Made by a program: the position numbers and the translations under genes
DNA from: Thermoplasmata archaeon
Lineage (GTDB): Archaea; Thermoplasmatota; Thermoplasmata; Thermoplasmatales; GCA-001856825
Assembly (NCBI GenBank): GCA_021792255.1
Contig: JAJYUZ010000002.1
Coordinates: forward strand, 97,444 to 161,443
Length of the DNA stretch: 64,000 bases
Direction of reading: 5' to 3'
Shown: positions 9,107 through 17,813 of the stretch, one piece after another
Layout: every line of letters starts with the position of its first letter
Position numbering within the stretch: the stretch's first letter is position 1
Notes under the pieces: model-generated
The model's input: the letters and a program-made list of their open reading frames with translations, nothing else
The model's database searches: none
What the model was told of the DNA's origin: nothing

Positions 9107-11659
9107 ATGCCGTACGACTTCAAGGAAAGCGAAAGAAAATGGAGCACCTTCTGGAATGAAGAGAGAATATTCCAGTACGATTTCAACTCCGCAAAACCCA
9201 CATACAGCATAGACACTCCCCCTCGGTACGCATCGGGGAAGATGCACATCGGGCACGCATTCCATTACTCGCACATAGACATGGTCGCGAAGTATCACCG
9301 GATTAAGGGAGAAGAGGTATTCTTTCCCCTCTGTTTTGACGTCAACGGAATGCCCATAGAGGTCAATGTGGAAAAAAAATACGGCATCAAAATGAGAGAA
9401 TACGACAGGCAGAAATTTGTGAAGCTTTGCGAAGAGTTCGCGGAAGGAAATATTCAGGCCATGATAGGCCAGTTCAATTCCCTCGGAATCACAGCGGATC
9501 CCTCCCTGTACTTCAAGACAGACTCAGAGATGTACAGGAAATACACCCAGATATCCTTCATAAGGTTGTTTGGAAAAGGACTGGCATATAAGGGGAAGCA
9601 TCCAGTCAACTGGTGTCCTCGCTGTGAGACTGCAATAGCAGAATCCGAGATAGTTTACGAAGAAAGAGACGTATTCCTCAACGATATAAAATTCAAGGGA
9701 GATGGGTTTGAGCTCGTTATTTCGACTACAAGACCAGAACTCATTGCGGCCTGCGTTGCAATCGCCGTAAACCCAAAAGATGAACGCTACTCCCACTTGG
9801 TCGGAAAGGAGGTCAGAGTGCCACTCTTTGGCAAGACAGTGCCAATCATAACGGACGACGAAGTTCTGATGGACTTTGGAACCGGTGCAGAGATGGTATG
9901 TTCAGTGGGAGACAAGGCAGACCTGAAAATGATATACAAGCATTCGTTACCATTTCTTAAGAACATCGACGAGCAGGGAAAGCTGACGGAAAATGCAGGA
10001 AAATACGAAGGTCTTTCAGTCAAGGAAGCTCAGAAAAAGATCGTTGAAGATTTGAAGACATCTGGGGACTTTGTTTCAAATGTAAAGATCAAGCAGAACG
10101 TAGGCACCTGCTGGAGGTGTGGTACACCACTCGAATTTCTTCAAAAGGAACAGTGGTTCATTAAGTCTATTGATTTTAAGGACGATCTCAAGAAATGGGC
10201 GGAGAAACTTGAATGGCATCCTCAGTTCATGAAGAAGAGACTAGAAGACTGGATAGACTCCCTCTCTTGGGACTGGGTAGTCTCTCGGCAAAGGTATTTT
10301 GCCACTCCAATACCAGTCTGGGAGTGCAAAAATGGTCATCAGGTCGTCGCAACGGAGGAACAATGTTACGTGGACCCTCTGGTTGACCCTCCGCCAACAA
10401 GTGAATGTCCTACCTGTCATCTACCCTTAAAGGGTTCAGAGGAGGTATTTGACACCTGGATGGACTCTTCAATTTCTGCCCTCTTCAACACTTATTATGT
10501 CAGAGACGAGAAGCTCTTTTCAAAGCTCTACCCTATGTCACTAAGACCCCAAGGACAGGACATCATCAGAACGTGGGCCTACTACAGCCTCCTTAGAGGC
10601 AATCTCCTTACTGGTGAGAATCCGTGGAAGAGCATTATGATAGATGGAAACATCATGGCTCCCGATGGACGCCCTATGCACGCGTCCTGGGGAAACGTAG
10701 TAGATCCAAATGTGCTGCTTGACAAGTACGGAGCAGATGCATTCAGGTATTTCACCGCTTCATGTTCACTCGGAGAGGATACAGCATTCAGGGAAAGAGA
10801 TCTTGTGAGGGGACAGAGACTGATGAACAAGATCTTCAATCTCGTAAGTTTCCTGGAATTTTACAGAGGAAAACAGACAGAAAAAGATGAGCTTAGGGCG
10901 GTCGATCACTGGATTCTGAAACAGATGGACAGTACGATCGAACAGGTGAAGTCCGCGATGGACAATTTTGAATTCGATCGTGCGATCAGGCTCGCCGAGA
11001 CTTTCATCTGGCACGATCTGGCAGACAACTATGTTGAGATTATAAAACACAGAATCAGTGGATTTAGAACGTACGAAACAATCTATAGAGTACTGCTTTC
11101 GTCTATGATCATGATAGCTCCGATTTTCCCCTTCATCTCTGAAGATTCATATCAGAGGTTGTTCAGATCCACAGAGGGAAAGAGGAGTGTTTTTGATTTT
11201 CAATTTCAAAACAGGATTCCGTACGATGAGAAAGAAGCCCATAATGGCGGAATTACTGCAGAAGTGATCTCTATGATGAGAGATCTAAAGGTGAAGGAAA
11301 AAATCTCCCTCTCGGAAGAGATAAGAGGGGCATCAATATTTGCTTCTTCCGAAATTCTAGTCGACGACGAAGACGTCAAAGGAACGATCCGTGCTCAAAT
11401 ACTCTCGTACGAAAAAGGGCAAATAGATGAGGAGATAACTTCATTGAAGCTCACTCCAGACTTATATTCGGTTCTCAGGGATAGAGCTGAAGCTTTCCTG
11501 AAGACCTTAAAGGAGAACACGGCACTGCTTGGTAACGATACGATAGAATTCGAGGGTAGGAAGATAAAGGCCAGCGAGGTGCTGGCAACGAAATCTTACT
11601 CAATTCAAGGAACGAAGGTAAATTGCGGAAAGGGATTCTGCGTATCGATAACGAAATGA
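9107..11659 (+). CDS. valS: Valyl-tRNA synthetase
   Basis: Charges tRNA-Val. This 850-residue class I synthetase opens with ESERKWSTFW, then the substrate pocket IDTPPRYASGKMHIGHAF with the HIGH motif at 47-50. It has the zinc-ribbon-like NWCPRCETAIAESE, an editing (CP1) domain with STTRPEL, a second Cys pair (CPTCHLP), the DTWMDSS motif and a C-terminal anticodon domain. The region aligned with KMSKS reads PMHAS at residues 523-527, so both lysines are replaced (see findings). An AT-rich promoter (about 9078-9100) lies just before the ATG, implying a short leader. Confidence 0.93.
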   Translation: MPYDFKESERKWSTFWNEERIFQYDFNSAKPTYSIDTPPRYASGKMHIGHAFHYSHIDMVAKYHRIKGEEVFFPLCFDVNGMPIEVNVEKKYGIKMREYDRQKFVKLCEEFAEGNIQAMIGQFNSLGITADPSLYFKTDSEMYRKYTQISFIRLFGKGLAYKGKHPVNWCPRCETAIAESEIVYEERDVFLNDIKFKGDGFELVISTTRPELIAACVAIAVNPKDERYSHLVGKEVRVPLFGKTVPIITDDEVLMDFGTGAEMVCSVGDKADLKMIYKHSLPFLKNIDEQGKLTENAGKYEGLSVKEAQKKIVEDLKTSGDFVSNVKIKQNVGTCWRCGTPLEFLQKEQWFIKSIDFKDDLKKWAEKLEWHPQFMKKRLEDWIDSLSWDWVVSRQRYFATPIPVWECKNGHQVVATEEQCYVDPLVDPPPTSECPTCHLPLKGSEEVFDTWMDSSISALFNTYYVRDEKLFSKLYPMSLRPQGQDIIRTWAYYSLLRGNLLTGENPWKSIMIDGNIMAPDGRPMHASWGNVVDPNVLLDKYGADAFRYFTASCSLGEDTAFRERDLVRGQRLMNKIFNLVSFLEFYRGKQTEKDELRAVDHWILKQMDSTIEQVKSAMDNFEFDRAIRLAETFIWHDLADNYVEIIKHRISGFRTYETIYRVLLSSMIMIAPIFPFISEDSYQRLFRSTEGKRSVFDFQFQNRIPYDEKEAHNGGITAEVISMMRDLKVKEKISLSEEIRGASIFASSEILVDDEDVKGTIRAQILSYEKGQIDEEITSLKLTPDLYSVLRDRAEAFLKTLKENTALLGNDTIEFEGRKIKASEVLATKSYSIQGTKVNCGKGFCVSITK

Positions 11660-11693
11660 CAAATGATTTATTTAAAAAAAGAGTATCTATACA

Positions 11694-12068
11694 GTGGTAA
11701 GAAGACCCAGCGATGCCGAGCTCATATTCAACGTTCTGAACATCCTTAGGAAGAACGGAGAGATAGTTGGTGAAGTCAAATTCCTTGATTTCTTGAAGAG
11801 CAGGAATGTAGGGGCATCGCCCAAGAGATTCAGGAAGATAATTTACGAGATTCCAGAGATCGAGGTATCAGTAAAGTACTCCAGGAAGAAGTTCGATTAT
11901 CTGGACGATTGTCCGGTCTGCAGTTCTAAATTGACCAGGATCAGAAGCGTCAACTTGGAAGGGAAGAGAAAAATCATCGGGTACAAGTGCGGCACATGTA
12001 GATACGACTCAACAAGTGACGGGAAACCATATATATATGCGTTCAGATTAAAGAACCATGATCTCTGA
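11694..12068 (+). CDS. Small HTH-like/zinc-ribbon protein of unknown function
   Basis: A 124-residue protein I cannot name. The first half (about 5-65) is helical and resembles a winged-helix module. The second half carries DDCPVCSSKL and YKCGTCRYDS, two CxxC pairs forming a probable zinc ribbon. The start is GTG at 11694, with an AT-rich run (11666-11685) just upstream. Its 3' end overlaps the next gene by 11 bp. DNA or RNA binding, or a transcription role, is inferred from the domain types only. Confidence 0.7.
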   Translation: MVRRPSDAELIFNVLNILRKNGEIVGEVKFLDFLKSRNVGASPKRFRKIIYEIPEIEVSVKYSRKKFDYLDDCPVCSSKLTRIRSVNLEGKRKIIGYKCGTCRYDSTSDGKPYIYAFRLKNHDL

Positions 12069-12474
12069 CATAGAAAAAAATTACATCGTAGTCAAGCTGG
12101 AAAAAGGAGAGGATGTTGGGGAATCGTTGATACAAGTTCTGGACGACTATGGGATATACTCTGGGCTTATTGAATTTGGAATTGGAATGATCCGTGATCT
12201 GGAAGTAGGTTACTGGAACGGCAAGGAGTACGAAAAGTCCAAAATACCAATGCCCGGAGAAGTGGTGTCGTTTCACGGCAGCATTTCGTCCAACGATCCC
12301 AGACTCCATATCCACGTGTCGGTCGCTATCAAGGATCACTCTGTCAGAGGAGGTCACTTCTTTTCAGGCATTGCTGATCCGCTGATGGAGATACACATAC
12401 TTAGATTGGAAGAGATCGTGTTAAAGAGAGAACTGAACACAATATCGGGTCTTAAAGAGTTGACGTTTGACTGA
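12058..12474 (+). CDS. PPC/DUF296-domain protein
   Basis: A stand-alone PPC (plants and prokaryotes conserved, PF03479) domain protein of 138 residues. Family hallmarks are GEDVGESLIQVLDDYGI, the central GIGMIRDLEVGYW, and the histidine-rich metal site HGSISSNDPRLHIHVSVAIKD with VRGGHFFSG. In plants the domain is linked to AT-hook DNA-binding proteins; in prokaryotes its role is unsettled. The ATG at 12058 lies inside the upstream zinc-ribbon gene, so translation of the two is probably coupled. Confidence 0.8.
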   Translation: MISDIEKNYIVVKLEKGEDVGESLIQVLDDYGIYSGLIEFGIGMIRDLEVGYWNGKEYEKSKIPMPGEVVSFHGSISSNDPRLHIHVSVAIKDHSVRGGHFFSGIADPLMEIHILRLEEIVLKRELNTISGLKELTFD

Positions 12475-12605
12475 AAACGGGCCCATTTCGGACCCAATTA
12501 AGAGAATCATTTGTTCCCCAAATGTTCCTTGTGGTCATTTAGAAATGAGCTAATCTAACCAATCTTAGAAACCATAAATAGATGTATTCGATGATGAAAT
12601 AAACT

Positions 12606-13112
12606 ATGAAAATTGACCTGAGAATCCCATTGTGGATATCCATCATTGGTTATCTGCTCTTTTTTGTTATGATAGTCGGATTCACGGTATTCCTCCCTTG
12701 GATTGTTCCCGTATCTCTGATAGTCGGAGCTGTCATCGTGGGTCTGATCGCGTGGGGGATCCACAAAAGGATCCTGCGTTGGCCCATCGCAATAGTCATA
12801 GGCGTAATTGCCTTGATTTTCTTCTTTCTAGCATTCAGAGGCTTCATCGTCCTGGTCGAAACTCAGGTCCTCGGAAAGATTTTCCTCCTCTCTGGCCTAA
12901 TAGGACTTGTAATTATCTTTCTGGGCAGGAAGAACAGGGAGATTCAGGAATTCGAGAAGTTCATAGGATTTGAGACTCCCCTTAAAAGACTCAGCAAAAA
13001 TAGTAAATATCTTGCTAATAGGGTCATTGATCCCCAAAAAATTTGGTCAAACATATATCATCCCAAACCAAAAAGTGTGCTTACAAGAAAAAAGAGAAGG
13101 TTTAGGCTATAG
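12606..13112 (+). CDS. Conserved-looking membrane protein, function unknown
   Basis: A 168-residue protein with four or five predicted membrane helices in its first 100 residues (WISIIGYLLFFVMIVGF, FLPWIVPVSLIVGAVIVGLI, PIAIVIGVIALIFFFLAF, IFLLSGLIGLVIIFLG). A basic cytoplasmic tail of about 60 residues rich in Lys/Arg/Asn follows. I recognise no family motif. The ATG at 12606 has a TATA-like ACCATAAATAG about 25-35 bp upstream, so the transcript is probably leaderless. Confidence 0.65.
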   Translation: MKIDLRIPLWISIIGYLLFFVMIVGFTVFLPWIVPVSLIVGAVIVGLIAWGIHKRILRWPIAIVIGVIALIFFFLAFRGFIVLVETQVLGKIFLLSGLIGLVIIFLGRKNREIQEFEKFIGFETPLKRLSKNSKYLANRVIDPQKIWSNIYHPKPKSVLTRKKRRFRL

Positions 13113-13139
13113 GCATCCTTTGCTTATCCTCCTGGAAGT

Positions 13140-13715
13140 TTAGCTTGAGAAGAGCTTTTTTATTCTATCTGTCAGTAAGAGGGTCCCGATCGAAAGCACT
13201 TTCTCATTCTCAACATCGATCGCAGTCATGGACGCCAGTTTTATGTCGATTCCGTAACTTTCCCGCTCGTTCAGTCCCAGGAAACTAGCCGTAAGGACTC
13301 TGATGGGAAGCGCGTGACTGACGAAGATGTAGCAACCATCGTAATCATTGAGCGCACTTCTCATCCGTTTGAGCTGAGAGTCCCACGTTTCCATCCCCAG
13401 GTCTTCTCTGTTGAGCTTGGGCACCTCGTCGACTTTGTATCCATTGTATGGACCGAGTCCTGACTCTCTGATCTTGTTGTTTTCAGTAACCTTCAGACCC
13501 ACTACCTCCCCGACGGTTCTCGCAGTCTGTTTTGTTCTCAGCAATGGACTGCAGACAATTCCATTAAATCTCAGTCCCTTTAACTGTTCGGCAGAAAAGA
13601 GAATCTGCTCAACGCCTCTCTCTGTTAGGGGATACTGGTTCATGTCCTCTGAAATTATGCTGTTGACGTTGGCAAAACTTTCTCCGTGCCTCATCAAAAT
13701 CATTTTTTTTATCAA
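13140..13715 (-). CDS. Histidine phosphatase family protein (phosphoglycerate mutase-like)
   Basis: A branch-1 histidine phosphatase of 191 residues. The catalytic motif LMRHGES lies at 7-13, with CSPLLRTKQTA providing the second arginine and FVSHALPIRV the second catalytic histidine. Members act as cofactor-dependent phosphoglycerate mutases or as broad small-molecule phosphatases. The substrate is not evident. It converges with the membrane-protein gene and has a long AT-rich non-coding region upstream. Confidence 0.85.
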   Translation of the reverse strand: MIKKMILMRHGESFANVNSIISEDMNQYPLTERGVEQILFSAEQLKGLRFNGIVCSPLLRTKQTARTVGEVVGLKVTENNKIRESGLGPYNGYKVDEVPKLNREDLGMETWDSQLKRMRSALNDYDGCYIFVSHALPIRVLTASFLGLNERESYGIDIKLASMTAIDVENEKVLSIGTLLLTDRIKKLFSS

Positions 13716-14070
13716 ATAAATCTACCAATCACTAATCTAACAATTTAATAAAATTTTCCTTCCACTGGGCTTTGTCATCTAGTTATCAATACAAACCACA
13801 AAATTCGTCTCGAAAATCTTGGTCTTTGCAGGTGAGAGAGAGTCGATAAAAATTAGCTCCTTATGTCCTAGAGCCGTAATACTGGGAAAAAGTTGAGGAT
13901 CCATCGAGCATTAGATCGTACTGATATTCGTATGGTGAATTCCTCAAAAAGTGTCGTTTGTAAAAACTACAACCTGCCACCCTTCTACGACTCGTGATAG
14001 TGATAAAAGAGAGATGAAGAATAATCAAGAATGAAGAAAATAATTCAATCCTTCATGCCTATGACAAAGA
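13716..14070. other. Intergenic region, 355 bp, no gene recognised
   Basis: AT-rich DNA between two minus-strand genes. Its right-hand part (minus-strand sense) is the 3' flank of the surface-protein gene, and its left part must hold the promoter of the phosphatase gene. I found no tRNA-like fold, convincing reading frame or long repeat. Confidence 0.4.
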
Positions 14071-14601
14071 TCATTGAGCGAAGTAGCTGTAATTGACAAT
14101 GATGTGTGCGATTCCTGTTACAGGACTGGAGGATGTGGATGCAACACAGAAGAGGTAGTTGCCTGGAGGAAGGGAAAGCGATATGGTAGCGTTGCTCACG
14201 GGTCCTAGGAAGTAGATGCTCCAGTTCTTGTCATCTGAAATGTTGTTCGAAATTCGCGAGGGAAAACTATGTGTCGACCACAAGATGAAGAAATATACGG
14301 GCCCGTCGTATGACAAAGGACCATACACGTGCGCGGGCCATGATAGACTTACTGGAATACCAACTATATCTCCATTTTCGAATGGTCCGCGTAATAATGA
14401 AGTGTTGAGTGATTGTATGTAATACTGTGGATAAGTATAGTGAGGTTCAGACGCTAATATGGTTTTGTAATCGCTGTAGAAAAGACCTGCAAGGAAGGAT
14501 GTTGAAGCTAAGGCTATAACTAAGACTAATGTTACAATACTGAATATTGTTTTCCTACTCTTTTTGACATCTGAGCTTCCCGAATGCATCATATTGTACA
14601 T
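14071..14601 (-). CDS. Membrane-anchored extracytoplasmic protein, unknown function
   Basis: A 176-residue protein with a short basic N-terminus (KKSRK), one hydrophobic anchor (IFSIVTLVLVIALASTSFLAG, shown here split across residues about 20-40) and a Ser/Thr/Tyr/Asn-rich remainder. The remainder has many N-x-S/T sequons (NTS, NIS, NAT, NYS), so it probably faces the outside and may be N-glycosylated. The C-terminal part looks beta-rich. No domain is recognised. Initiation at an internal ATG (MMHSG or MHSG, three to five codons later) is equally possible. Confidence 0.6.
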   Translation of the reverse strand: MYNMMHSGSSDVKKSRKTIFSIVTLVLVIALASTSFLAGLFYSDYKTILASEPHYTYPQYYIQSLNTSLLRGPFENGDIVGIPVSLSWPAHVYGPLSYDGPVYFFILWSTHSFPSRISNNISDDKNWSIYFLGPVSNATISLSLPPGNYLFCVASTSSSPVTGIAHIIVNYSYFAQ

Positions 14602-14638
14602 GACCTGCTTTTAGTTTAATTTTTCTAAACCCCAGTTT

Positions 14639-15544
14639 TCAAAGATTTTTGGGAGATCGTCCAAAATTTGACCTGAAATGATCGTAACCGGTAGCTATTC
14701 CAGATTTTCCATTTAGGTCAGCAATGCCTTTCCCTTTCAAGACCCTACCCACCAATGGATATCCCATAAGTCTATCGGGTGAAGTGAAAAGCAACTCGTA
14801 GTCTCCTCCAGTGGAAAATATGGAAACTCTTTCCTTCTCGCTTCTTGAATCTTTAGAGATATCGTGTTCTATCTTTATCTTGACTCTGCTCATACTAGAC
14901 AGAATGTTGAGGGACTTGTAAACTCCATCTGAGTTGTCTATGCAAGAGGTAACTCTAGACTTGCTGAGAGAGTTGTGTAAATCCAGTCTAGGATTTATTT
15001 CAAGAATTTCCCTGAATTTTCCTCTCTCACCTTTATGATAATCGAGAATCGCACGTTCGTTCTTTCCGATCGTGGATGAGATATAAACGAAATCGCCTGG
15101 CTTGGCTCCGCTTCTTCTAAACTCCTTCCCCTTTTTCACCTCGCCTAAAACTAGGCCAGTCAATGAGATTTTCTTAGATTCTTTCAAGTCCCCCCCAGAA
15201 AATTTTGTGTCAAACCTACCAAGCTCGTCTCTTATTCCCATGACAAGCTGTTCTGCCCATTTTTCGTCTAGTGTTCTGGGGAAAGAAAAAGATACCATCA
15301 TTTCGAGTGGTTTTCCATTCTTGGAGGCAATATCGCTCAGGTTGATGTCGACTAAGAACTTCCCTACTAGTTTTGGGTCCCACCACTTTTCGAAATGAAA
15401 TCCTTCGTTTATCGTATCCATTGCGAGCAACATATATCTCTTGCCAAGGTCAAAGAAATGCACGTCTTCGTCCTCGTTCTTCTCTTCGAAAATTTTCCAT
15501 ATTTTGTCTATGAGTTTTCTTTCTCCTATGTCTTTTATCTCCAT
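14639..15544 (-). CDS. thiL: Thiamine-monophosphate kinase
   Basis: Phosphorylates thiamine monophosphate to the cofactor thiamine diphosphate. Family features: N-terminal GERKLIDKI, the Mg-binding AMDTINEGFHF, VDINLSDIASKNGKP, FSGGDLKESK, CIDNSDGVYKSL and GGDYELLFTSP. Length (301 residues) is as expected for AIR synthase-fold kinases. It is divergent to the phosphoesterase gene across a short AT-rich promoter interval. Confidence 0.9.
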   Translation of the reverse strand: MEIKDIGERKLIDKIWKIFEEKNEDEDVHFFDLGKRYMLLAMDTINEGFHFEKWWDPKLVGKFLVDINLSDIASKNGKPLEMMVSFSFPRTLDEKWAEQLVMGIRDELGRFDTKFSGGDLKESKKISLTGLVLGEVKKGKEFRRSGAKPGDFVYISSTIGKNERAILDYHKGERGKFREILEINPRLDLHNSLSKSRVTSCIDNSDGVYKSLNILSSMSRVKIKIEHDISKDSRSEKERVSIFSTGGDYELLFTSPDRLMGYPLVGRVLKGKGIADLNGKSGIATGYDHFRSNFGRSPKNL

Positions 15545-15584
15545 CGCAAAGATAATTAGATGTAGTTAAATAAATTATCAACAG

Positions 15585-16295
15585 ATGGACGAGATCGAGG
15601 TCGAAAACAGCATATTCTTTACCAGATACGGGGCGGCATTTCTCGAAGACATATCAGCTGTTGTCGTTTCTGACGTCCACCTCGGATATGAAGACGTCCT
15701 AGCAATGAATGGCATATTTATACCGAGAGTCCAGTCACAAATGATTTACGACACCGTCGATCTTATAATTAAAAGGTACAAACCTGAAAAATTCATCATA
15801 GATGGGGATCTGAAGCACGAATTTTCAAGGAACACTTCTCAAGAGTGGAATGATGTATACGAACTACTGAAGCGAATTAGCATGAAAGCAGAACCAATAA
15901 TAGTAAAGGGGAACCACGATAACTATGTTGCAAACATCGCTTCAAAACTGAATCTAAAGACATACGATATCTATCGCGAAGGAAGATATACGTTCCATCA
16001 CGGACACAAAGAATTCAAATGGAACGATGTTGCTATAATAGGAAACGAACATCCGGCGGTTGGACTGAGAGACTCAGTGGATTCGGTCTTGAAATTACAC
16101 TGCTTCCTGTACTTCAAGAAGGAGAGATTGATCGTTCTACCAGCAATGTCAATCTATGCAGGAGGCTCCGACATCCTGAAGAATGAAATCTCATCGCCGG
16201 TTCTCAAAAAAGTCGAACTCAACGATGGAAGGGTTTACGGACTCTGGGAGGCATACGGAACCATTGATCTGGGAAACGTAGGTGGGTTGCTTTGA
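15585..16295 (+). CDS. Archaeal metallophosphoesterase (SbcD-related family)
   Basis: A calcineurin-like phosphoesterase of 236 residues. Metal-binding motifs appear in order: VSDVHLGYE, IDGDLKHEF (GDxxH), VKGNHDN and FHHGHKE. The family is archaeal, related to SbcD/Mre11 by fold, and its substrate is uncharacterised as far as I know. The stop codon overlaps the TTG start of dphB (the T-TGA arrangement), indicating an operon. ATG at 15585 lies about 25 bp after an AT-rich promoter, so the message is likely leaderless. Confidence 0.82.
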   Translation: MDEIEVENSIFFTRYGAAFLEDISAVVVSDVHLGYEDVLAMNGIFIPRVQSQMIYDTVDLIIKRYKPEKFIIDGDLKHEFSRNTSQEWNDVYELLKRISMKAEPIIVKGNHDNYVANIASKLNLKTYDIYREGRYTFHHGHKEFKWNDVAIIGNEHPAVGLRDSVDSVLKLHCFLYFKKERLIVLPAMSIYAGGSDILKNEISSPVLKKVELNDGRVYGLWEAYGTIDLGNVGGLL

Positions 16296-17017
16296 TCGGG
16301 TTTGTATCTGCCGGTTTTAATCCACCGTCGAGTTTCACGAAAGAAGAACTTGACTATCTTGAAAGTTCGGAACTGATTTTGGTTGACACTTATACATCGC
16401 CGAACTATCTCAAAGAATTCGGGGGGAAAAAACTGACTTTCGTAGGTCGAGAGAAGCTGGAGAATTTCGAATGGATTTTAAACGAAAAGAGGGACATCTC
16501 GATAATCATTCCGGGAGATTCGTTTTCTGCAACGACGCACTTCACGATTTACAAGGAGGCAATACTAAGAGGGCTCGCAGTCAGAGTTTTTTACAACTCA
16601 TCCATTTTTCCAATTGCAGCGACTAGATTGGGTCTGCATCTCTACAAGATAGGGCCTCCCGTTTCCCTGCCACGATTCAAGGACAGATTCAGACCTATCT
16701 CTCCATACGAGAAGATGCTTGAGAATTTCAAGAGTGGCCTGCATACAATCCTGCTTCTCGATACAGAACCACCGCTGGAGCTGCACGATGCTCTTGAAGA
16801 ACTTTTCTGGATGGAGTCAGAATTGAAGGGAGCCTTATTCGGTCCTGACAGAGAAGTGGGGGTAGTGAGCGGTCTAGGAACTCCGGATGAGAAAGTGATC
16901 TATGGGAAATTAGAAACTCTTAAAGAATGGAAGAATGGAAAAGTACCTTTCACGATCGTTGTGCCCGCGAAGCTACATTTTCAAGAGAAGGAAGCACTCG
17001 ATTTATTCAGGATATAG
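16292..17017 (+). CDS. dphB: Diphthine synthase
   Basis: The SAM-dependent methyltransferase (Dph5 type, tetrapyrrole-methylase fold) acting on the modified histidine of elongation factor 2. Signature stretches: IGFVSAGFNPPSSFTKEELD, IIPGDSFSATTHFTI and LRGLAVRVFYNSSIFPIAATRLG, where the motif resembles the family's NASI block. The start is TTG at 16292, overlapping the upstream stop. The step-one enzyme Dph2 is encoded at 51368, so two of the diphthamide steps are present in this window. Confidence 0.9.
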   Translation: MIGFVSAGFNPPSSFTKEELDYLESSELILVDTYTSPNYLKEFGGKKLTFVGREKLENFEWILNEKRDISIIIPGDSFSATTHFTIYKEAILRGLAVRVFYNSSIFPIAATRLGLHLYKIGPPVSLPRFKDRFRPISPYEKMLENFKSGLHTILLLDTEPPLELHDALEELFWMESELKGALFGPDREVGVVSGLGTPDEKVIYGKLETLKEWKNGKVPFTIVVPAKLHFQEKEALDLFRI

Positions 17018-17094
17018 TCGGCTTTTTTCTCTTTTTGGTAATCTCATAAAGATTTATTACTGCGTTGCCATATACGGAGAAAGTAGGTGAAAAG

Positions 17095-17805
17095 ATGCAA
17101 TCAGCACAAATGGCGTATGATAGGGCTATCACGGTATTCTCACCAGACGGTAGGTTGTTCCAAGTAGAATATGCGAGGGAAGCCGTCAAGCGAGGTACGA
17201 CAGCAATCGGTATTGTGTTTGAGGATGGAGCCATTTTAATGGCGGACAAGAGAATAAAGAGCGGCCTCATCGAGGAGAAAAGTATAGAGAAGATATTTAC
17301 AATCGACGGTCACATAGGTGCAGCCTCATCTGGTCTGATCGGCGATGCCAGGATATTGATAGATCACGCAAGACTCCAAGCTCAATCTGAGAAAGTCACT
17401 TATGGACAGGATATAATAGTAGAGTCTTTGGTTAAGAAGGTCTGTGATTTGCTACAGCAATACACACAGTATGGGGGGGTAAGACCCTTCGGTGCTTCTC
17501 TCCTGATCACCGGGATCGACGAGACAGGTATCACTCTTTTCGAAACGGATCCCTCTGGTCTTTCCACTGGCTATAAGGCAGACGCTATCGGGTACGGAAG
17601 GGACGCAGCAGTAGAGCTCCTTGAGAAGGAGTACAAGGACAAAATGCAAATGAAGGATGCTGTAGAGCTCGGCATTAGAGCCCTCAAGGCAGGACTAGAA
17701 CAGGGACAGGGATTGGGAATGGTAAGCGTTGGTGTGATAACCAAGGGCCAAAAGTTCAGGATTCTATCTCTGGAGGAAACAGACAAGTTAATAGGCGCCA
17801 AGTGA
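17095..17805 (+). CDS. psmA: 20S proteasome alpha subunit
   Basis: Forms the outer rings of the archaeal 20S proteasome and gates substrate entry. MQSAQMAYDRAITVFSPDG is nearly the same as the Thermoplasma acidophilum N-terminus as I recall it, followed by the conserved QVEYAREAVKRGTTAIG and QQYTQYGGVRPFG. The start is set at 17095, 7 bp after a good AGGTGA Shine-Dalgarno; a TTG at 17065 would extend the gating tail by ten residues and is less likely. It heads a long operon with SBDS, exosome and ribosomal genes. Confidence 0.95.
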   Translation: MQSAQMAYDRAITVFSPDGRLFQVEYAREAVKRGTTAIGIVFEDGAILMADKRIKSGLIEEKSIEKIFTIDGHIGAASSGLIGDARILIDHARLQAQSEKVTYGQDIIVESLVKKVCDLLQQYTQYGGVRPFGASLLITGIDETGITLFETDPSGLSTGYKADAIGYGRDAAVELLEKEYKDKMQMKDAVELGIRALKAGLEQGQGLGMVSVGVITKGQKFRILSLEETDKLIGAK

Positions 17806-17813
17806 GGAGTCTA

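Noticed and set aside
12475..12605. GGGCCC...GGACCC near-repeat after the PPC gene as terminator
   Set aside because: Imperfect stem and no T-run directly after it; archaeal termination does not need such a hairpin.
12632..12973. 113-residue plus-strand frame inside the membrane-protein gene
   Set aside because: Out-of-frame reading, no coherent domain; the overlapping frame has clear membrane helices.
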